Of a stretch of 64,000 nucleotides of DNA, positions 16,200 through 26,165 are shown one piece after another. Made by a program: the position numbers and the translations under genes. Each line of letters opens with the position of its first letter. Position 1 is the first letter of the stretch. The stretch spans positions 62,001 through 126,000 of the forward strand of contig JBBIKG010000006.1 in NCBI GenBank assembly GCA_037445555.1, in the 5' to 3' direction. Below the pieces are notes generated by a model, which had not been told where the DNA came from, made no database searches, and was given only the letters and a program-made list of their open reading frames with translations. Source of the stretch: JAAYJT01 sp037445555. Lineage in GTDB: Bacteria; Bacteroidota; Bacteroidia; Bacteroidales; JAAYJT01.

Positions 16200-18737
16200 A
16201 TGGAAGCCAAATTTTCGCAAAGAGTTAAGGACGTTTTGTCATACAGCAGGGAGGAAGCTATCCGGTTGGGTAACGAATACATTGGGGTAGAACACCTGCT
16301 GCTTGGGATGATACGTGAAGGAGAAGGTAAAGCGATACAGGTTCTTAATTATCTTGGAGTGAATATTCCTGAATTAAGAAGAATGATAGAGTCAGCGGTT
16401 GCCACAGGCAGCAATAAGGTGAAAGATGTCGAAAATCTGCCTTTGGTCAAGCAGACCGAAAGGGCCTTAAAGCTGACCTACCTCGAAGCAAAGCTATTCA
16501 AAAGCGAGCTGATTGGCACGGAACATTTGCTTCTGGCTATTCTAAAAGATGAAGACAATGTGGTTACGCGAAGTTGTAGTCAGTTCAATGTGGACTATGA
16601 CTCTGTAAGAGCTGAGTTAGAAAATATAATCAATAAACCTGAAAAACAAAGAGATACGCGTTCGGAATTTCCGGGCGGAACCTCAGAGGACGAACCCGAG
16701 GAAAGCAAGGAATTTGGCGGAGGTGCGAAAAAAATGGCTGAGTCGAAATCGAAAACTCCTGTTTTGGATAATTTCGGTCGCGACCTGACACGAGCGGCTG
16801 AGGAAGGCCGATTGGATCCCATCGTGGGACGGGAGAAAGAGCTGGAACGTATAGCACAGATTCTGAGCCGGCGTAAGAAAAACAACCCTGTGCTGATCGG
16901 GGAACCGGGTGTTGGCAAATCAGCCATTGCCGAAGGCCTGGCCTTACGTATTGTTAACCGGAAAGTTTCCCGCGCCCTTTTCAATAAACGTGTGTACACC
17001 CTTGATCTGGCATCGCTGGTTGCTGGAACAAAATACCGCGGTCAGTTTGAGGAGCGCATGAAAGCCGTACTAAGTGAGCTAGAGAAAAACCAGGATATTA
17101 TCATCTTCATCGACGAGATACATACCATTGTAGGCGCCGGCAATGCTTCAGGAGCGCTGGATGCCTCGAATATGTTTAAGCCAGCGCTGGCCCGTGGTGA
17201 AATTCAGTGTATCGGAGCCACCACTCTAGACGAGTACAGGCAGTACATAGAAAAAGACGGAGCACTCGAGCGTCGTTTTCAAAAGATTATGGTCGATCCG
17301 ACCACTCCTGAAGAAACCCTGGAGATATTAAAGAATATTAAAGAGAAATACGAAGACCATCACCTAGTTGAATACAACAACGCGGCTCTCGAGGCCTGTG
17401 TGCATCTAACGCAGCGTTACATCACAGACAGGTACCTCCCTGACAAGGCCATCGACGCGCTTGACGAGGCAGGATCAAGAGTGCATATCAAGAATATCCG
17501 AGTGCCGGTAGAGATTGTAAACATTGAAGATCGTATAGAAGAAATAAAAATCAAGAAGACAAAGGCTATTTCAAGCCAAAAATTTGAAGAAGCTGCTGAA
17601 TACCGTGACGTGGAGCGCCGTTTGCTTCAGGAACTCGACAAGGCTAAACGCAAATGGGAGGAAGAATCAAAGATACATCGCGAAGAAGTGACTGAGGACA
17701 ATGTGGCCGAAGTGGTTGCCATGATGACAGGAATTCCTGTACAGCGTATTGCGCAGAACGAAAGTAACCGGCTCGTATCAATGGAAGCAGAACTTGAAAA
17801 TTCGGTTATAGGGCAGCATGAGGCTATAAAAAAAGTCGTTAAAGCTATCAGGCGCAACCGAGCAGGGTTGAAAGACCCAAACAAACCCATTGGTACGTTT
17901 ATCTTTTTGGGACCCACCGGAGTTGGCAAGACGCATCTAGCCAAGGTGCTTGCACAGTATCTTTTCGACAGCGCAGATGCTCTCATACGCATAGATATGA
18001 GTGAATATATGGAGAAGTTTGCAGTGTCAAGACTTGTGGGGGCTCCTCCGGGATACGTAGGCTATGAAGAAGGTGGACAGCTGACCGAAAAAGTAAGGAG
18101 AAAACCTTACAGTATTGTGTTGCTCGACGAGATTGAAAAGGCCCATCCCGATATATTCCACCTACTCCTGCAGGTGCTAGATGATGGCCAGCTAACCGAC
18201 AGCCTCGGCCGTAAGGTAGACTTTAAAAACTCCATCATCATCATGACATCAAATATTGGGTCCAGGCAGCTGAAAGACTTCGGACAGGGTGTCGGTTTCT
18301 CGACTGCAGCCCGCCAACAGGCCAGTTCGGATATCTCAAGGGGTATAATCGAAAACGCATTAAAGAAGACCTTTGCTCCTGAATTCATCAACCGTATTGA
18401 TGACATCGTGATTTTTGAGCCTCTTGAGCGCGATTCTATTCACAAGATCATTGACCTGGAGCTTCGCCAGCTGTTCAAGCGAGTTGCTGATATGGGGTAT
18501 TCCATCAGTATAACCGAAGGAGCCAAAGATTTCATAGTCGAGAAAGGATGGGATGCCCAGTTTGGCGCAAGACCGCTCAAAAGAGCTATTCAGAAATATA
18601 TTGAGGATGAATTGGCTGAGTTGATCATATCGTCAAAAATGCATGAAGGTGATATGATTACTATTGAACGAAATGGTGAGGAAGAAAAGCTCCTGATCAT
18701 AAGTTCAACGCCTGAAACTTCGGAAAAAATCCCTTAA
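16200..18737 (+). CDS. clpC: ClpC-type AAA+ unfoldase of the Clp protease
   Basis: An 845-residue Hsp100 protein that unfolds substrates and feeds them to ClpP. Two Clp N-terminal repeats lie at about residues 1-140. The first AAA+ domain follows with GEPGVGKSAIAEG and FIDEIHTIVGAG, and a UVR-like coiled-coil middle segment (SSQKFEEAAEYRDVERR) comes next. The second AAA+ domain has GPTGVGKTHLAK and GAPPGYVGYEEGG. A VGF tripeptide in FGQGVGFS is the expected ClpP-docking loop, so this is ClpC rather than the disaggregase ClpB. No McsA/McsB or CtsR gene is nearby. The unit ends in a strong hairpin terminator. Confidence 0.96.
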   Translation: MEAKFSQRVKDVLSYSREEAIRLGNEYIGVEHLLLGMIREGEGKAIQVLNYLGVNIPELRRMIESAVATGSNKVKDVENLPLVKQTERALKLTYLEAKLFKSELIGTEHLLLAILKDEDNVVTRSCSQFNVDYDSVRAELENIINKPEKQRDTRSEFPGGTSEDEPEESKEFGGGAKKMAESKSKTPVLDNFGRDLTRAAEEGRLDPIVGREKELERIAQILSRRKKNNPVLIGEPGVGKSAIAEGLALRIVNRKVSRALFNKRVYTLDLASLVAGTKYRGQFEERMKAVLSELEKNQDIIIFIDEIHTIVGAGNASGALDASNMFKPALARGEIQCIGATTLDEYRQYIEKDGALERRFQKIMVDPTTPEETLEILKNIKEKYEDHHLVEYNNAALEACVHLTQRYITDRYLPDKAIDALDEAGSRVHIKNIRVPVEIVNIEDRIEEIKIKKTKAISSQKFEEAAEYRDVERRLLQELDKAKRKWEEESKIHREEVTEDNVAEVVAMMTGIPVQRIAQNESNRLVSMEAELENSVIGQHEAIKKVVKAIRRNRAGLKDPNKPIGTFIFLGPTGVGKTHLAKVLAQYLFDSADALIRIDMSEYMEKFAVSRLVGAPPGYVGYEEGGQLTEKVRRKPYSIVLLDEIEKAHPDIFHLLLQVLDDGQLTDSLGRKVDFKNSIIIMTSNIGSRQLKDFGQGVGFSTAARQQASSDISRGIIENALKKTFAPEFINRIDDIVIFEPLERDSIHKIIDLELRQLFKRVADMGYSISITEGAKDFIVEKGWDAQFGARPLKRAIQKYIEDELAELIISSKMHEGDMITIERNGEEEKLLIISSTPETSEKIP

Positions 18738-18771
18738 AGCTAGGCCTGAGGCATGAATATCTGAAAGATAC

Positions 18772-18804
18772 AAAAGGCCTCTCTTTAACCAAGAGAGGCC
18801 TTTT
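18772..18804. terminator. Bidirectional intrinsic terminator, clpC/acyl-CoA dehydrogenase
   Basis: A perfect 14-bp stem (18772-18785 with 18791-18804, core AAAGGCCTCTCTT) closes a 5-nt loop. It has an A-tract on one side and a T-tract on the other, so it works on both strands. It lies between the convergent clpC and acyl-CoA dehydrogenase genes. Confidence 0.9.
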
Positions 18805-18843
18805 GCCTTTTCACCCAACCAGTCTGTGATTGACTCTTAGATT

Positions 18844-20547
18844 CTAATATTTGTAGGAACCCAGATCTTTCGGATCCGAATTATTGATGAAGCTTACGGC
18901 AGCAGTATTCTCTGCACGGGCTTTGCGTATGAAGATCCCTGCAGATTTAAGGTAACTCCGGTCTCGCTCTGCGTCCAGCAATAGAAGAAATCCCATAATG
19001 GTATTTCCGGCCATTTCAACCAGTCGCCGCGCATGAAAGTCAAGGAATTCGTTGTCTTCGTGTTCATTGACTTTTTCAACAGTTTTGGCAAACTGTTCCG
19101 TCATCCGGATAAGATTTTTTTTCAGGTATTCAAGTTCGGGTTTTACATCCTTCTGAGCATATTCCTGTAGCATCTTAAGGTATGCTCCGTTACCAACTCC
19201 CCTTATTGCCGCCACCACCTGCAGTTGTGAGGTGCCTTCGTAAATGGTGGTGATGCGCGCATCGCGATACAATCGTTCGACAGGAAAGTCTTTCATGTAT
19301 CCTGTGCCCCCGTGTATCTGGATGGCATCATAGGTGATGTGGTTGGAATATTCGCTGGCGAAAAGCTTTACCAGGGGTGTAAATACATCGGCACTTCTCT
19401 GATAATACCTCATGTCGTTCCGCTCTTCGCTGTCCAATTTGCGCTCCTCAGCTAAAAAGCTATATGCCTTGTATACATCTACGAAGCGGGCAGTTTCATA
19501 TAACAGAGATCGGGCTGCATCGATTTTTGCCCGCATCGTGGCTAACATTTCGTACACAGCCGGATAGTGCATGATTGCCTTGCCAAACTGCTCTCGCTCA
19601 TTGGCATATTTTAAAGCCTCGCGGTAGGCAGCCTCAGCAATACCGACAGACTGTGCCCCTACTCCCAGGCGTGCCGAATTCATGAGGGCCATCACATATT
19701 TAATCAATCCCATGCGTGTGTCGCCAATAAGTTTAGCGGGAGCATTAGTGAATACCATTTCGCAGGTGGGTGATCCTTTGATGCCCAATTTGTTTTCAAT
19801 ACGGCGTATTACAACTCCATGATGCCCTTTTTCATAAAGAAACAGCGATAATCCCCGTGCATCGGTAGTGTTTGGCTCGCTGCGCGCCAACACAAGAGAG
19901 ATATCGGCATCGCCATTCGTGATAAATCGTTTCACGCCGTTAAGTAGCCAGGTGTCAGTAGCTGTATCATAAGATGCCCTGAGCTGCACAGCCTGTAAGT
20001 CGCTTCCGGCATCAGGTTCTGTCAGAATCATTGCAGCAGTAGCCCCTTGGTTGAAACGTGGAAGATATGCGTCCTTCAAAGTTTCAGACGCAAATTCGTG
20101 AATTGTTTCGGCGCAGTCCTGCAGACCCCATATGTTGGCAAATCCGGCATCAGCACGCGATACGATCTCGGCTGACATGACATAGGGGACAATCGGGAAA
20201 TTCAAACCATTATATTTTCGTGGCAAAGACAATCCTACCAGGCCTGCTTTGGTGAGTACCTCATGGTTTTGCTGTGTACCCGGAGCATAAATAACCTCAT
20301 TATTAATAAGCTGCGGCCCATCATGGTCAACTCTTTCAGCATTGGGCTGAATAATGTCGCCAGAGATTTCGCCGATGATTTCAAGGACTTTCTCGTAGCT
20401 ATCCATGGCATCTTCGAAATCTAGCGGCGCAAAGTCGTAAAGGGTGACATCCCTGAAATTGTCTTCTTTAAGTCTAACGATTTTCTCCATCAAAGGATGA
20501 TGGAGATGGAATTTCAAATTTGGATTATCTGAATAGTAATTAGCCAT
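18844..20547 (-). CDS. Acyl-CoA dehydrogenase
   Basis: A 567-residue FAD enzyme that introduces the trans-2 double bond into acyl-CoA. ILTEPDAGSD and GVKRFITNGD are the flavin/substrate-binding motifs of the family. The glutamate in TTIYEGTSQLQ sits at the usual catalytic-base position, and IHGGTGYMKDFPVERLYRD precedes it. It is longer than short-chain acyl-CoA dehydrogenases (~380) through N- and C-terminal extensions, as in a long form common in Bacteroidota. It follows etfA by 30 nt, so EtfAB in the same unit is its likely electron acceptor. Chain-length specificity is unknown. Confidence 0.93.
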   Translation of the reverse strand: MANYYSDNPNLKFHLHHPLMEKIVRLKEDNFRDVTLYDFAPLDFEDAMDSYEKVLEIIGEISGDIIQPNAERVDHDGPQLINNEVIYAPGTQQNHEVLTKAGLVGLSLPRKYNGLNFPIVPYVMSAEIVSRADAGFANIWGLQDCAETIHEFASETLKDAYLPRFNQGATAAMILTEPDAGSDLQAVQLRASYDTATDTWLLNGVKRFITNGDADISLVLARSEPNTTDARGLSLFLYEKGHHGVVIRRIENKLGIKGSPTCEMVFTNAPAKLIGDTRMGLIKYVMALMNSARLGVGAQSVGIAEAAYREALKYANEREQFGKAIMHYPAVYEMLATMRAKIDAARSLLYETARFVDVYKAYSFLAEERKLDSEERNDMRYYQRSADVFTPLVKLFASEYSNHITYDAIQIHGGTGYMKDFPVERLYRDARITTIYEGTSQLQVVAAIRGVGNGAYLKMLQEYAQKDVKPELEYLKKNLIRMTEQFAKTVEKVNEHEDNEFLDFHARRLVEMAGNTIMGFLLLLDAERDRSYLKSAGIFIRKARAENTAAVSFINNSDPKDLGSYKY

Positions 20548-20577
20548 TTCTGTTTTGTTAGGAAAAAATGAAAAGGA

Positions 20578-21615
20578 TTATTTCGAATTTTCGCGATAGC
20601 ACTTAATGAGCTTAGGTATTACCTCGCTTACCTCACTGGTAATCACGTAATCGGCTATTGCGTTTATCGGTGCATGCGGGTCTGTGTTGATTGAAACTAT
20701 TTGGGCTGATTGGTCCATTCCGGCCCTATGTTGCACGGCACCTGAGATGCCACAGGCTATATACAATTTTGGTCTGACAGTGATCCCGGTCTGTCCAATC
20801 TGTCTTTCGTGCCCAACAAAACCAGCATCGACTGCAGCGCGAGAAGCCCCAACCTCAGCAACCAGCACTTCGGCCAGCTGAAACAGGAGGTCGAAATTTT
20901 CTTTCGATCCCACACCGTAACCGCCAGCTACAATTATCTGTGCTCCTTTAAGGTTGACCTTGCTTTTTTCAATATGGCGTTCTAGTATCCGTATGATAAA
21001 ATCCTCAGGTTTAAGCAAATTTTGGATGTCCAACAGATTGATCTGGCCTTTGCGATCAGGGGATATGACCTCTTTTTTCATTACTCCTTCCCTAACAGTG
21101 GCCATTTGGGGGCGGGTTTCGGGGTTGATAATGGTGGCAATGATGTTTCCTCCAAAAGCCGGCCTGATCTGGTACAACAGATCTTTATAAAGAATCTGGG
21201 AACGATTTTCGAGGTGGTCGCCAATCTCAAGACTAGTGCAGTCTGCTGTTAATCCGCATTTGAGTGCTGATGCGATTCGAGGCGCAAGGTCGCGGCCAAT
21301 ACTGGTGGCTCCAAACAATGCAATCTCAGGCTTACTGGTTTCAAAAATATATTTAACAATAGCTGTGTGAGGCAATGTCTGATACGGAAATAAGCTGTCA
21401 TCGGCGGCCAGATGCACAATATCAGTTCCATAGCTAAACAAATCCTCAGCGATTTGTTGGGTACTTTTGTCGCCAATAAGTATCGCTTCGAGTTGGGTAT
21501 GAAGGGTATCAGCCAGTTTTCGTCCTTTCGACAGTAGTTCGAGACTCACATCAGCTACCTGCCCCTCATCATTCATTTCGCAGTATACTGCAACGCTGTT
21601 TACTTTTCTCTGCAT
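20578..21615 (-). CDS. etfA: Electron transfer flavoprotein alpha subunit
   Basis: A 345-residue EtfA. The C-terminal FAD-binding domain is clear: GGYGVGSKENF, VGASRAAVDAGF, ERQIGQTG, then ACGISGAVQHRAGM and SINTDPHAPI. Together with EtfB it takes electrons from acyl-CoA dehydrogenase. Whether this is a simple or an electron-bifurcating Etf cannot be decided from motifs alone. It lies 14 nt after etfB and 30 nt before the dehydrogenase. Confidence 0.95.
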   Translation of the reverse strand: MQRKVNSVAVYCEMNDEGQVADVSLELLSKGRKLADTLHTQLEAILIGDKSTQQIAEDLFSYGTDIVHLAADDSLFPYQTLPHTAIVKYIFETSKPEIALFGATSIGRDLAPRIASALKCGLTADCTSLEIGDHLENRSQILYKDLLYQIRPAFGGNIIATIINPETRPQMATVREGVMKKEVISPDRKGQINLLDIQNLLKPEDFIIRILERHIEKSKVNLKGAQIIVAGGYGVGSKENFDLLFQLAEVLVAEVGASRAAVDAGFVGHERQIGQTGITVRPKLYIACGISGAVQHRAGMDQSAQIVSINTDPHAPINAIADYVITSEVSEVIPKLIKCYRENSK

Positions 21616-21629
21616 TTTATCTGTTATAT

Positions 21630-22502
21630 TTATCCGATAATATGTGCATCCAGCAGCTCTTTTACCAGGCTCTCCAGTTCCTGATCTGTTCTAATAACCA
21701 CCGGATCCTTGTGCTGTATAACCACATTTTCGATTTTCTTTACCTTGGTTGGGCTGCCTGACAGTCCCAGAAAAGTGGTGTCAGCACCGATGTCTTCGAC
21801 ACTCCATTCTTCGATCTGAAGATACGGTCTATTCTGATAGAGCTCTGTATAATCACGCACCTCATTTTGAAGCTCACTGACAGTACGTGCATGTTTGAAT
21901 TTCATCAGCCTCTTACCAATGCGCGGCCTGCAGGAGGGTGCTGAGCCATGCACAGTAACAGCCAGCGGCAGCGGGGCTTCTACGATCTCGATGCCGCGTT
22001 CGAGCCTGCGTTTGATTGTCAGGGTGGAACCCGACATGGCAAGGATCTCTTCGGCATAGGTAACCTGCGGAAGGTTCAGTTTCTCTGCTGTTTGCGGACC
22101 AACCTGTGCTGTATCGCCGTCGATAGCTTGCCTCCCGCTGAAAACCGCACCTACAGGTGACAGTTTTTTGATGGCCATGGCAAGCGCGTAAGATGTGGCC
22201 AGAGTATCGCTTCCTGCAAATTTTCGGTCTGTCAGTAAAATGCCTCTATCCACGCCACGATAAAGCGCTTCGCGGATTATCTCTGCTGCCCGCGGTGGGC
22301 CCATCGTCAGCAAAATAACTTCAGCATCACCACCACGCATTTCCTTCAGCCGAAGTGCCATTTCGAGTGCATTCAGGTCTTCGGGATTAAAAATTGCTGG
22401 CAGTGCACTTCGGTTCACTGTTCCGTCCGCCTTCATCGCATCCCTACCCACGTTGCGCGTATCGGGAACCTGTTTTGCTAAACATACTATTCGAAAACTC
22501 AT
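21630..22502 (-). CDS. etfB: Electron transfer flavoprotein beta subunit
   Basis: A 290-residue EtfB with the family opening IVCLAKQVPDT. NPEDLNALEMALRLKE follows in the N-terminal part, as does the nucleotide-site region GRQAIDGDTAQVGPQTAE. LKRRLERGIEIVEAPLPLAVTV-type sequence, also typical, is present in slightly varied form. It is about 30 residues longer than E. coli-type EtfB. It starts the etfB-etfA-dehydrogenase part of the run, 46 nt after fabI. Confidence 0.95.
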   Translation of the reverse strand: MSFRIVCLAKQVPDTRNVGRDAMKADGTVNRSALPAIFNPEDLNALEMALRLKEMRGGDAEVILLTMGPPRAAEIIREALYRGVDRGILLTDRKFAGSDTLATSYALAMAIKKLSPVGAVFSGRQAIDGDTAQVGPQTAEKLNLPQVTYAEEILAMSGSTLTIKRRLERGIEIVEAPLPLAVTVHGSAPSCRPRIGKRLMKFKHARTVSELQNEVRDYTELYQNRPYLQIEEWSVEDIGADTTFLGLSGSPTKVKKIENVVIQHKDPVVIRTDQELESLVKELLDAHIIG

Positions 22503-22548
22503 AGAACTTGATTAAGGGTAAACATCATTAAGAGCAAAAAAATCTGGT

Positions 22549-23418
22549 TTACGTAGAATCGCTGTGATCATTCAACGGATTAACATGGCAATCGCGGCAT
22601 TCAAGGCTTTTGTTGTACATCTCCATAGCACGTGCACTCATACCCATACTGCTGAAACCTCCGTCATGATAAAGATTCTGCATGGTTACCTTTCGTGTCA
22701 GATCGCTGAACAGAGTGATGCAATAGTCAGCACATTCATCCCCAGTGGCATTGCCGAGCGGCGACATACGTTCCGTGAAATCCATCAGCCCACTGAATCC
22801 CTTGACCCCCAGACCCGCTGTGGTTGGAGTGGGCGACTGGGATATGGTATTAATACGAATCTTTTTCTCTCTCCCATAAATGTATCCAAAACTGCGGGCA
22901 ATACTCTCGAGGGCAGCTTTGGCATCCGCCATGTCGTTGTATTCAAACAAGGTTCGTTGAGCAGCGATATAACTCAGTGCCACAATACTACCCCAATCGT
23001 TGATGGCATCGAGTTTTTTGGCTGCCTGGATCATTTTGTGAAAGGATATAGCTGAAATATCGAGTGTTTTAGAAAAATTGTCATAATTTGTCTGGTCATA
23101 CGGGACCTTTTTTCTGACGTTTGGTGACATACCTATGCTGTGCAGCACAAAATCAACCTTGCTACCGAAATGTTCAAGTGCGGAAATAAAAACATGTTCC
23201 AGGTCTTTGACATTGGTAGCATCTGCCGGAACCATGAGGCTGGATGTCTTTAGGGCAAGATCGTGCAGAGTTCCCATCCTGACGGCAAGCAGAGTGTTGC
23301 TTAATACCAGTTGTGCGCCTTCTTCAAAGGCACGTTCTGCCACTTTCCATGCAATTGATTGCTCATTCAGCGCCCCGAAGATTACTCCATTTTTACCGGC
23401 TAATAAGTTGTATCCCAT
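22549..23418 (-). CDS. fabI: Enoyl-[acyl-carrier-protein] reductase (NADH), FabI
   Basis: FabI reduces enoyl-ACP in the last step of each fatty-acid elongation cycle. The 289-residue product starts MGYNLLAGKNGVIFGALNEQS, with the FabI-type dinucleotide loop. The active-site pair fits YNDMADAK (Tyr, six residues, Lys), which separates FabI from ordinary short-chain dehydrogenases. The ATG at 23418 is chosen because family members begin right before this loop; an in-frame ATG at 23469 would add 17 residues. A -7 box upstream (23481-23488) suggests it can be transcribed separately from recN. It would be the target of triclosan-type inhibitors. Confidence 0.94.
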   Translation of the reverse strand: MGYNLLAGKNGVIFGALNEQSIAWKVAERAFEEGAQLVLSNTLLAVRMGTLHDLALKTSSLMVPADATNVKDLEHVFISALEHFGSKVDFVLHSIGMSPNVRKKVPYDQTNYDNFSKTLDISAISFHKMIQAAKKLDAINDWGSIVALSYIAAQRTLFEYNDMADAKAALESIARSFGYIYGREKKIRINTISQSPTPTTAGLGVKGFSGLMDFTERMSPLGNATGDECADYCITLFSDLTRKVTMQNLYHDGGFSSMGMSARAMEMYNKSLECRDCHVNPLNDHSDST

Positions 23419-23480
23419 GAATTTACTGGATTTTCTATTTCGAAAATGTGGAAGAATATTTTTTATCAATCCTTTAGTGG

Positions 23481-23488
23481 CAAAATTA
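23481..23488 (-). promoter_or_regulatory. Predicted -7 box of fabI
   Basis: The minus strand reads TAATTTTG, a full match to TAnnTTTG. At 19-nt spacing stands TTC instead of TTG. This would give a leader of about 55 nt before the chosen ATG. Confidence 0.45.
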
Positions 23489-23520
23489 TGTTTTTTTCAC
23501 ATATGCAGAATTCAGCATAT

Positions 23521-25176
23521 TTAGTCTTTCATAAGCTCCTGCGCAGCACGTAATCCTGCTTCTGTAATTTGCTCATCACTAAGCATTCTGGCTATTTCAT
23601 ATGTTTTTTCTTCCTTAGTGAGAGGCCGGATATCCGAATGTGTCTGGCCGTCTGATGTTGATTTATACGCAAGCAGATGGTGATTTGCCCTTCCTGCAAT
23701 CTGAGGCAGATGAGTTATAGTTATCACCTGCATGGCTTCAGCCATCTGACGCATCATAGCTCCCATCCTGCCTGCAATTTCTCCCGATATTCCACTGTCG
23801 ATTTCATCAAAAATTACTGTCGGAAGTTTTTTCTTGTGAGCCAGTAAGTATTTCACAGCAAGCATTATCCTCGACAACTCGCCTCCGGAAGCCACCTGTG
23901 CCAGGGCTCTCATCTCACCTGCTCTGCGCGAACTGAATAAAAACTGAACAAGATCCTGCCCATAGGGACCGGGCTCATTGCCGGTGACCACCTCCACCTG
24001 AAAAGTAGCCTCGAGCATCCCAAGCTGATGGATGAGCTGCCTGATGGAATGACCAAATTCAGGAGCTGATTTCAACCTTGAATCAGACAATTTATCTGAT
24101 AACCCGAGTACTCTCTCCTTTTGATTACTTAGGTTTTGTTCGGTGCTTGCAATTTCTTCCTCTAGAGACAGGTAGGAATTAAGTTTGATTTCAAGTTGCC
24201 TTTTTATTTCAAGCAATGCCTCCATGCTGCTCACTTTATGCTTATGCTGGAGCTGGTATATGAGGTGTAATCTCGATTGCATCTCTTCAATCCGCTGTGG
24301 ATTTATTTCAATTCGATTGCCCGAACGTTCGAGTTCCGATGCTATATCTTTTAGATCGACATAGATCTCTTCAAGCCGTTCTTGGAGTTTCTTGAGTGCG
24401 GGGTGAAATTCGCCCGGCTTCCGAATTGAAACTATGATTTCATGAACTTTGCGGATCACGCTGTGGTCTTCTTCATTAGCAATAAACAGAGCGGTTTGAA
24501 TGGCGCTCTTAAGCTCTTCAGCATGCGTCTGAATACTAAGTCCCTGTTCGAGCTGTTTCTGTTCGTCTGGTTGTAACGAGGCTTTATTCAATTCATCAAG
24601 GAGGAAGTTAAGGTAGTCAGCCTCCTGTTTTGCCTTGACATCTGCTGCCCTGAGTTTTTGCAAGACGGATTCTAAGCGGAGCATTTCGAAATATTCTTCG
24701 CGGTAAGCAGATAAAGCTCCCTGTAAAAGAGAAAAACCATCAAGCAAATCCCGCTGCATCGAAGTATCGGAAAGAGTGATGATGGCATGCTGTGAATGAA
24801 TATCGACCAAAAGTCCTCCCAGATCTTTCAACTGCTGGAGTGATGCCGGAGTATCATTGATGAATGCTCGTGATTTGCCATTGGATGAAATCTCACGTCG
24901 AAGTATTGTTAAGTCATCATACTCCAGATCGTGGGTGCTGAAAAAGGCCTGGAGATCATAATTTACAATATTGAACTCCGCTTCAATGACGCATTTTTTT
25001 TCTTTATCGAGCAGAGATTGCGAATCAGCGCGCTGGCCTAATACCAACCCAAGAGCACCGAGCAGAATCGATTTTCCGGCTCCGGTTTCGCCAGTGATAG
25101 CAGTGAAACCTTTGCTGAAATCTATGCTAAGCTTTCGAATAAGAACAAAATTCTCAACGGTTAAGCGTTGTAGCAT
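23521..25176 (-). CDS. recN: DNA repair protein RecN
   Basis: RecN is an SMC-like ATPase acting in double-strand-break repair. The 551-residue product opens MLQRLTVENFVLIRKLSIDFS, followed by the Walker A loop GETGAGKS. The middle forms a long coiled coil (about residues 150-360). The C-terminal half has LAQVASGGELSRIMLA, the ABC signature, and TVIFDEIDSGISG, the Walker B. The ATG at 25174-25176 is chosen because the family begins with this strand; a longer in-frame opening to 25293 would overlap the DUF4835 gene and adds no conserved sequence. Confidence 0.96.
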   Translation of the reverse strand: MLQRLTVENFVLIRKLSIDFSKGFTAITGETGAGKSILLGALGLVLGQRADSQSLLDKEKKCVIEAEFNIVNYDLQAFFSTHDLEYDDLTILRREISSNGKSRAFINDTPASLQQLKDLGGLLVDIHSQHAIITLSDTSMQRDLLDGFSLLQGALSAYREEYFEMLRLESVLQKLRAADVKAKQEADYLNFLLDELNKASLQPDEQKQLEQGLSIQTHAEELKSAIQTALFIANEEDHSVIRKVHEIIVSIRKPGEFHPALKKLQERLEEIYVDLKDIASELERSGNRIEINPQRIEEMQSRLHLIYQLQHKHKVSSMEALLEIKRQLEIKLNSYLSLEEEIASTEQNLSNQKERVLGLSDKLSDSRLKSAPEFGHSIRQLIHQLGMLEATFQVEVVTGNEPGPYGQDLVQFLFSSRRAGEMRALAQVASGGELSRIMLAVKYLLAHKKKLPTVIFDEIDSGISGEIAGRMGAMMRQMAEAMQVITITHLPQIAGRANHHLLAYKSTSDGQTHSDIRPLTKEEKTYEIARMLSDEQITEAGLRAAQELMKD

Positions 25177-25237
25177 ATCATGTGATAAGGTTATAATTCC
25201 CGCGAAAATAAGAAAAAGGTGATTGTGGATCAGACTC

Positions 25238-26140
25238 TTAGAAGGCTTGCTTTTCAACAATCTTCTGATAGGTAGCCGAATTTGATGGATCAATTTCCTT
25301 TAACAAATTGACAACCCGTGGCTTATCCAATTCACTGGCCTTTGAGTAGATGTTGACAATTTCCTCACGCTTGGCTTCAAGAATCAGTTGCAGAAAATAT
25401 AGTCCCGGCCGTTGCCGATTGGCCTGGCGCATCAATTCGAGGCTCTCGGTCACGGCCAGCCGCCCAAGTTCTACATTTTCGGTCATCATGTCGAGGCCAC
25501 GCCGGTGATACAGGTACATGCTTTCTCGTAGCGCCTGGTAGTTGCCATTCAGGATGTTTTCCATCAACCAGTAGCGATTGCGCTGACTTTCATAGGCTTT
25601 CCAACCTTTTTCTATGGCACTCTGGGCACTGTTGACTACCGCCATTGCTTTCTCAAAATACGGGGAACCTCCGAACTTGGAGAACGAATCGCCATCAAGC
25701 CCTAGCATCAGATAAGCATAAAATGCCATCAACGAAGTGAGATTTGAGGTAAAAGTGCCATCCGAATACTCCAGCACCTGCTGATCGATGTATCGAAACT
25801 GTACATCCCGGTCAATAAAATTCAGCAGTACCGAATGATAGCTGGATCTGTACACAGGTCGTCGTAATACTACATTTATCCGCCCGCGATATTCATCGCT
25901 CCCCAGGCGTTCAGAGAGAGTAATCATTATAGTCCCCTCGATGCGCTCGTTGGGCTTGTAATTGTAGTTGGTCCAGTTTCGGGAATTGAAAAACTCATTA
26001 AGAGAGTTCTGCAAGCTGTTAAAAATCTGTATATCGGTACCTTCAAGTTGTTGCGCGCTCACGGATACCGAGAGCATAAATTCCTGCGAGCGCAGTGACA
26101 GCGAGAACATTAACATGACAACAACAAGGAATCGCTTCAT
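25238..26140 (-). CDS. DUF4835 family protein
   Basis: A 300-residue exported protein with a signal peptide (MKRFLVVVMLMFSLSLRSQ). It continues EFMLSVSVSAQQLEGTD and has a WTNYNYKPNERIEG segment, all hallmarks of the Bacteroidota DUF4835 family. Function is not known to me. Its constant position between coaBC and recN, downstream of bamD, suggests an envelope role. The ATG at 26138-26140 gives the signal peptide; an in-frame ATG at 26221 lies inside coaBC and is rejected. Confidence 0.9.
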   Translation of the reverse strand: MKRFLVVVMLMFSLSLRSQEFMLSVSVSAQQLEGTDIQIFNSLQNSLNEFFNSRNWTNYNYKPNERIEGTIMITLSERLGSDEYRGRINVVLRRPVYRSSYHSVLLNFIDRDVQFRYIDQQVLEYSDGTFTSNLTSLMAFYAYLMLGLDGDSFSKFGGSPYFEKAMAVVNSAQSAIEKGWKAYESQRNRYWLMENILNGNYQALRESMYLYHRRGLDMMTENVELGRLAVTESLELMRQANRQRPGLYFLQLILEAKREEIVNIYSKASELDKPRVVNLLKEIDPSNSATYQKIVEKQAF

Positions 26141-26165
26141 AGCTACAAGTTTACAACCAAAACTT

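Noticed and set aside
22564..23055. 163-residue open frame on the plus strand opposite fabI
   Set aside because: Antisense to FabI with its catalytic motifs; the sequence is Cys/His-rich without a sensible motif order.
25177..25293. N-terminal extension of RecN by 39 residues
   Set aside because: It overlaps the DUF4835 coding end and lacks family similarity, while MLQRLTVENF at 25176 is the normal RecN start.
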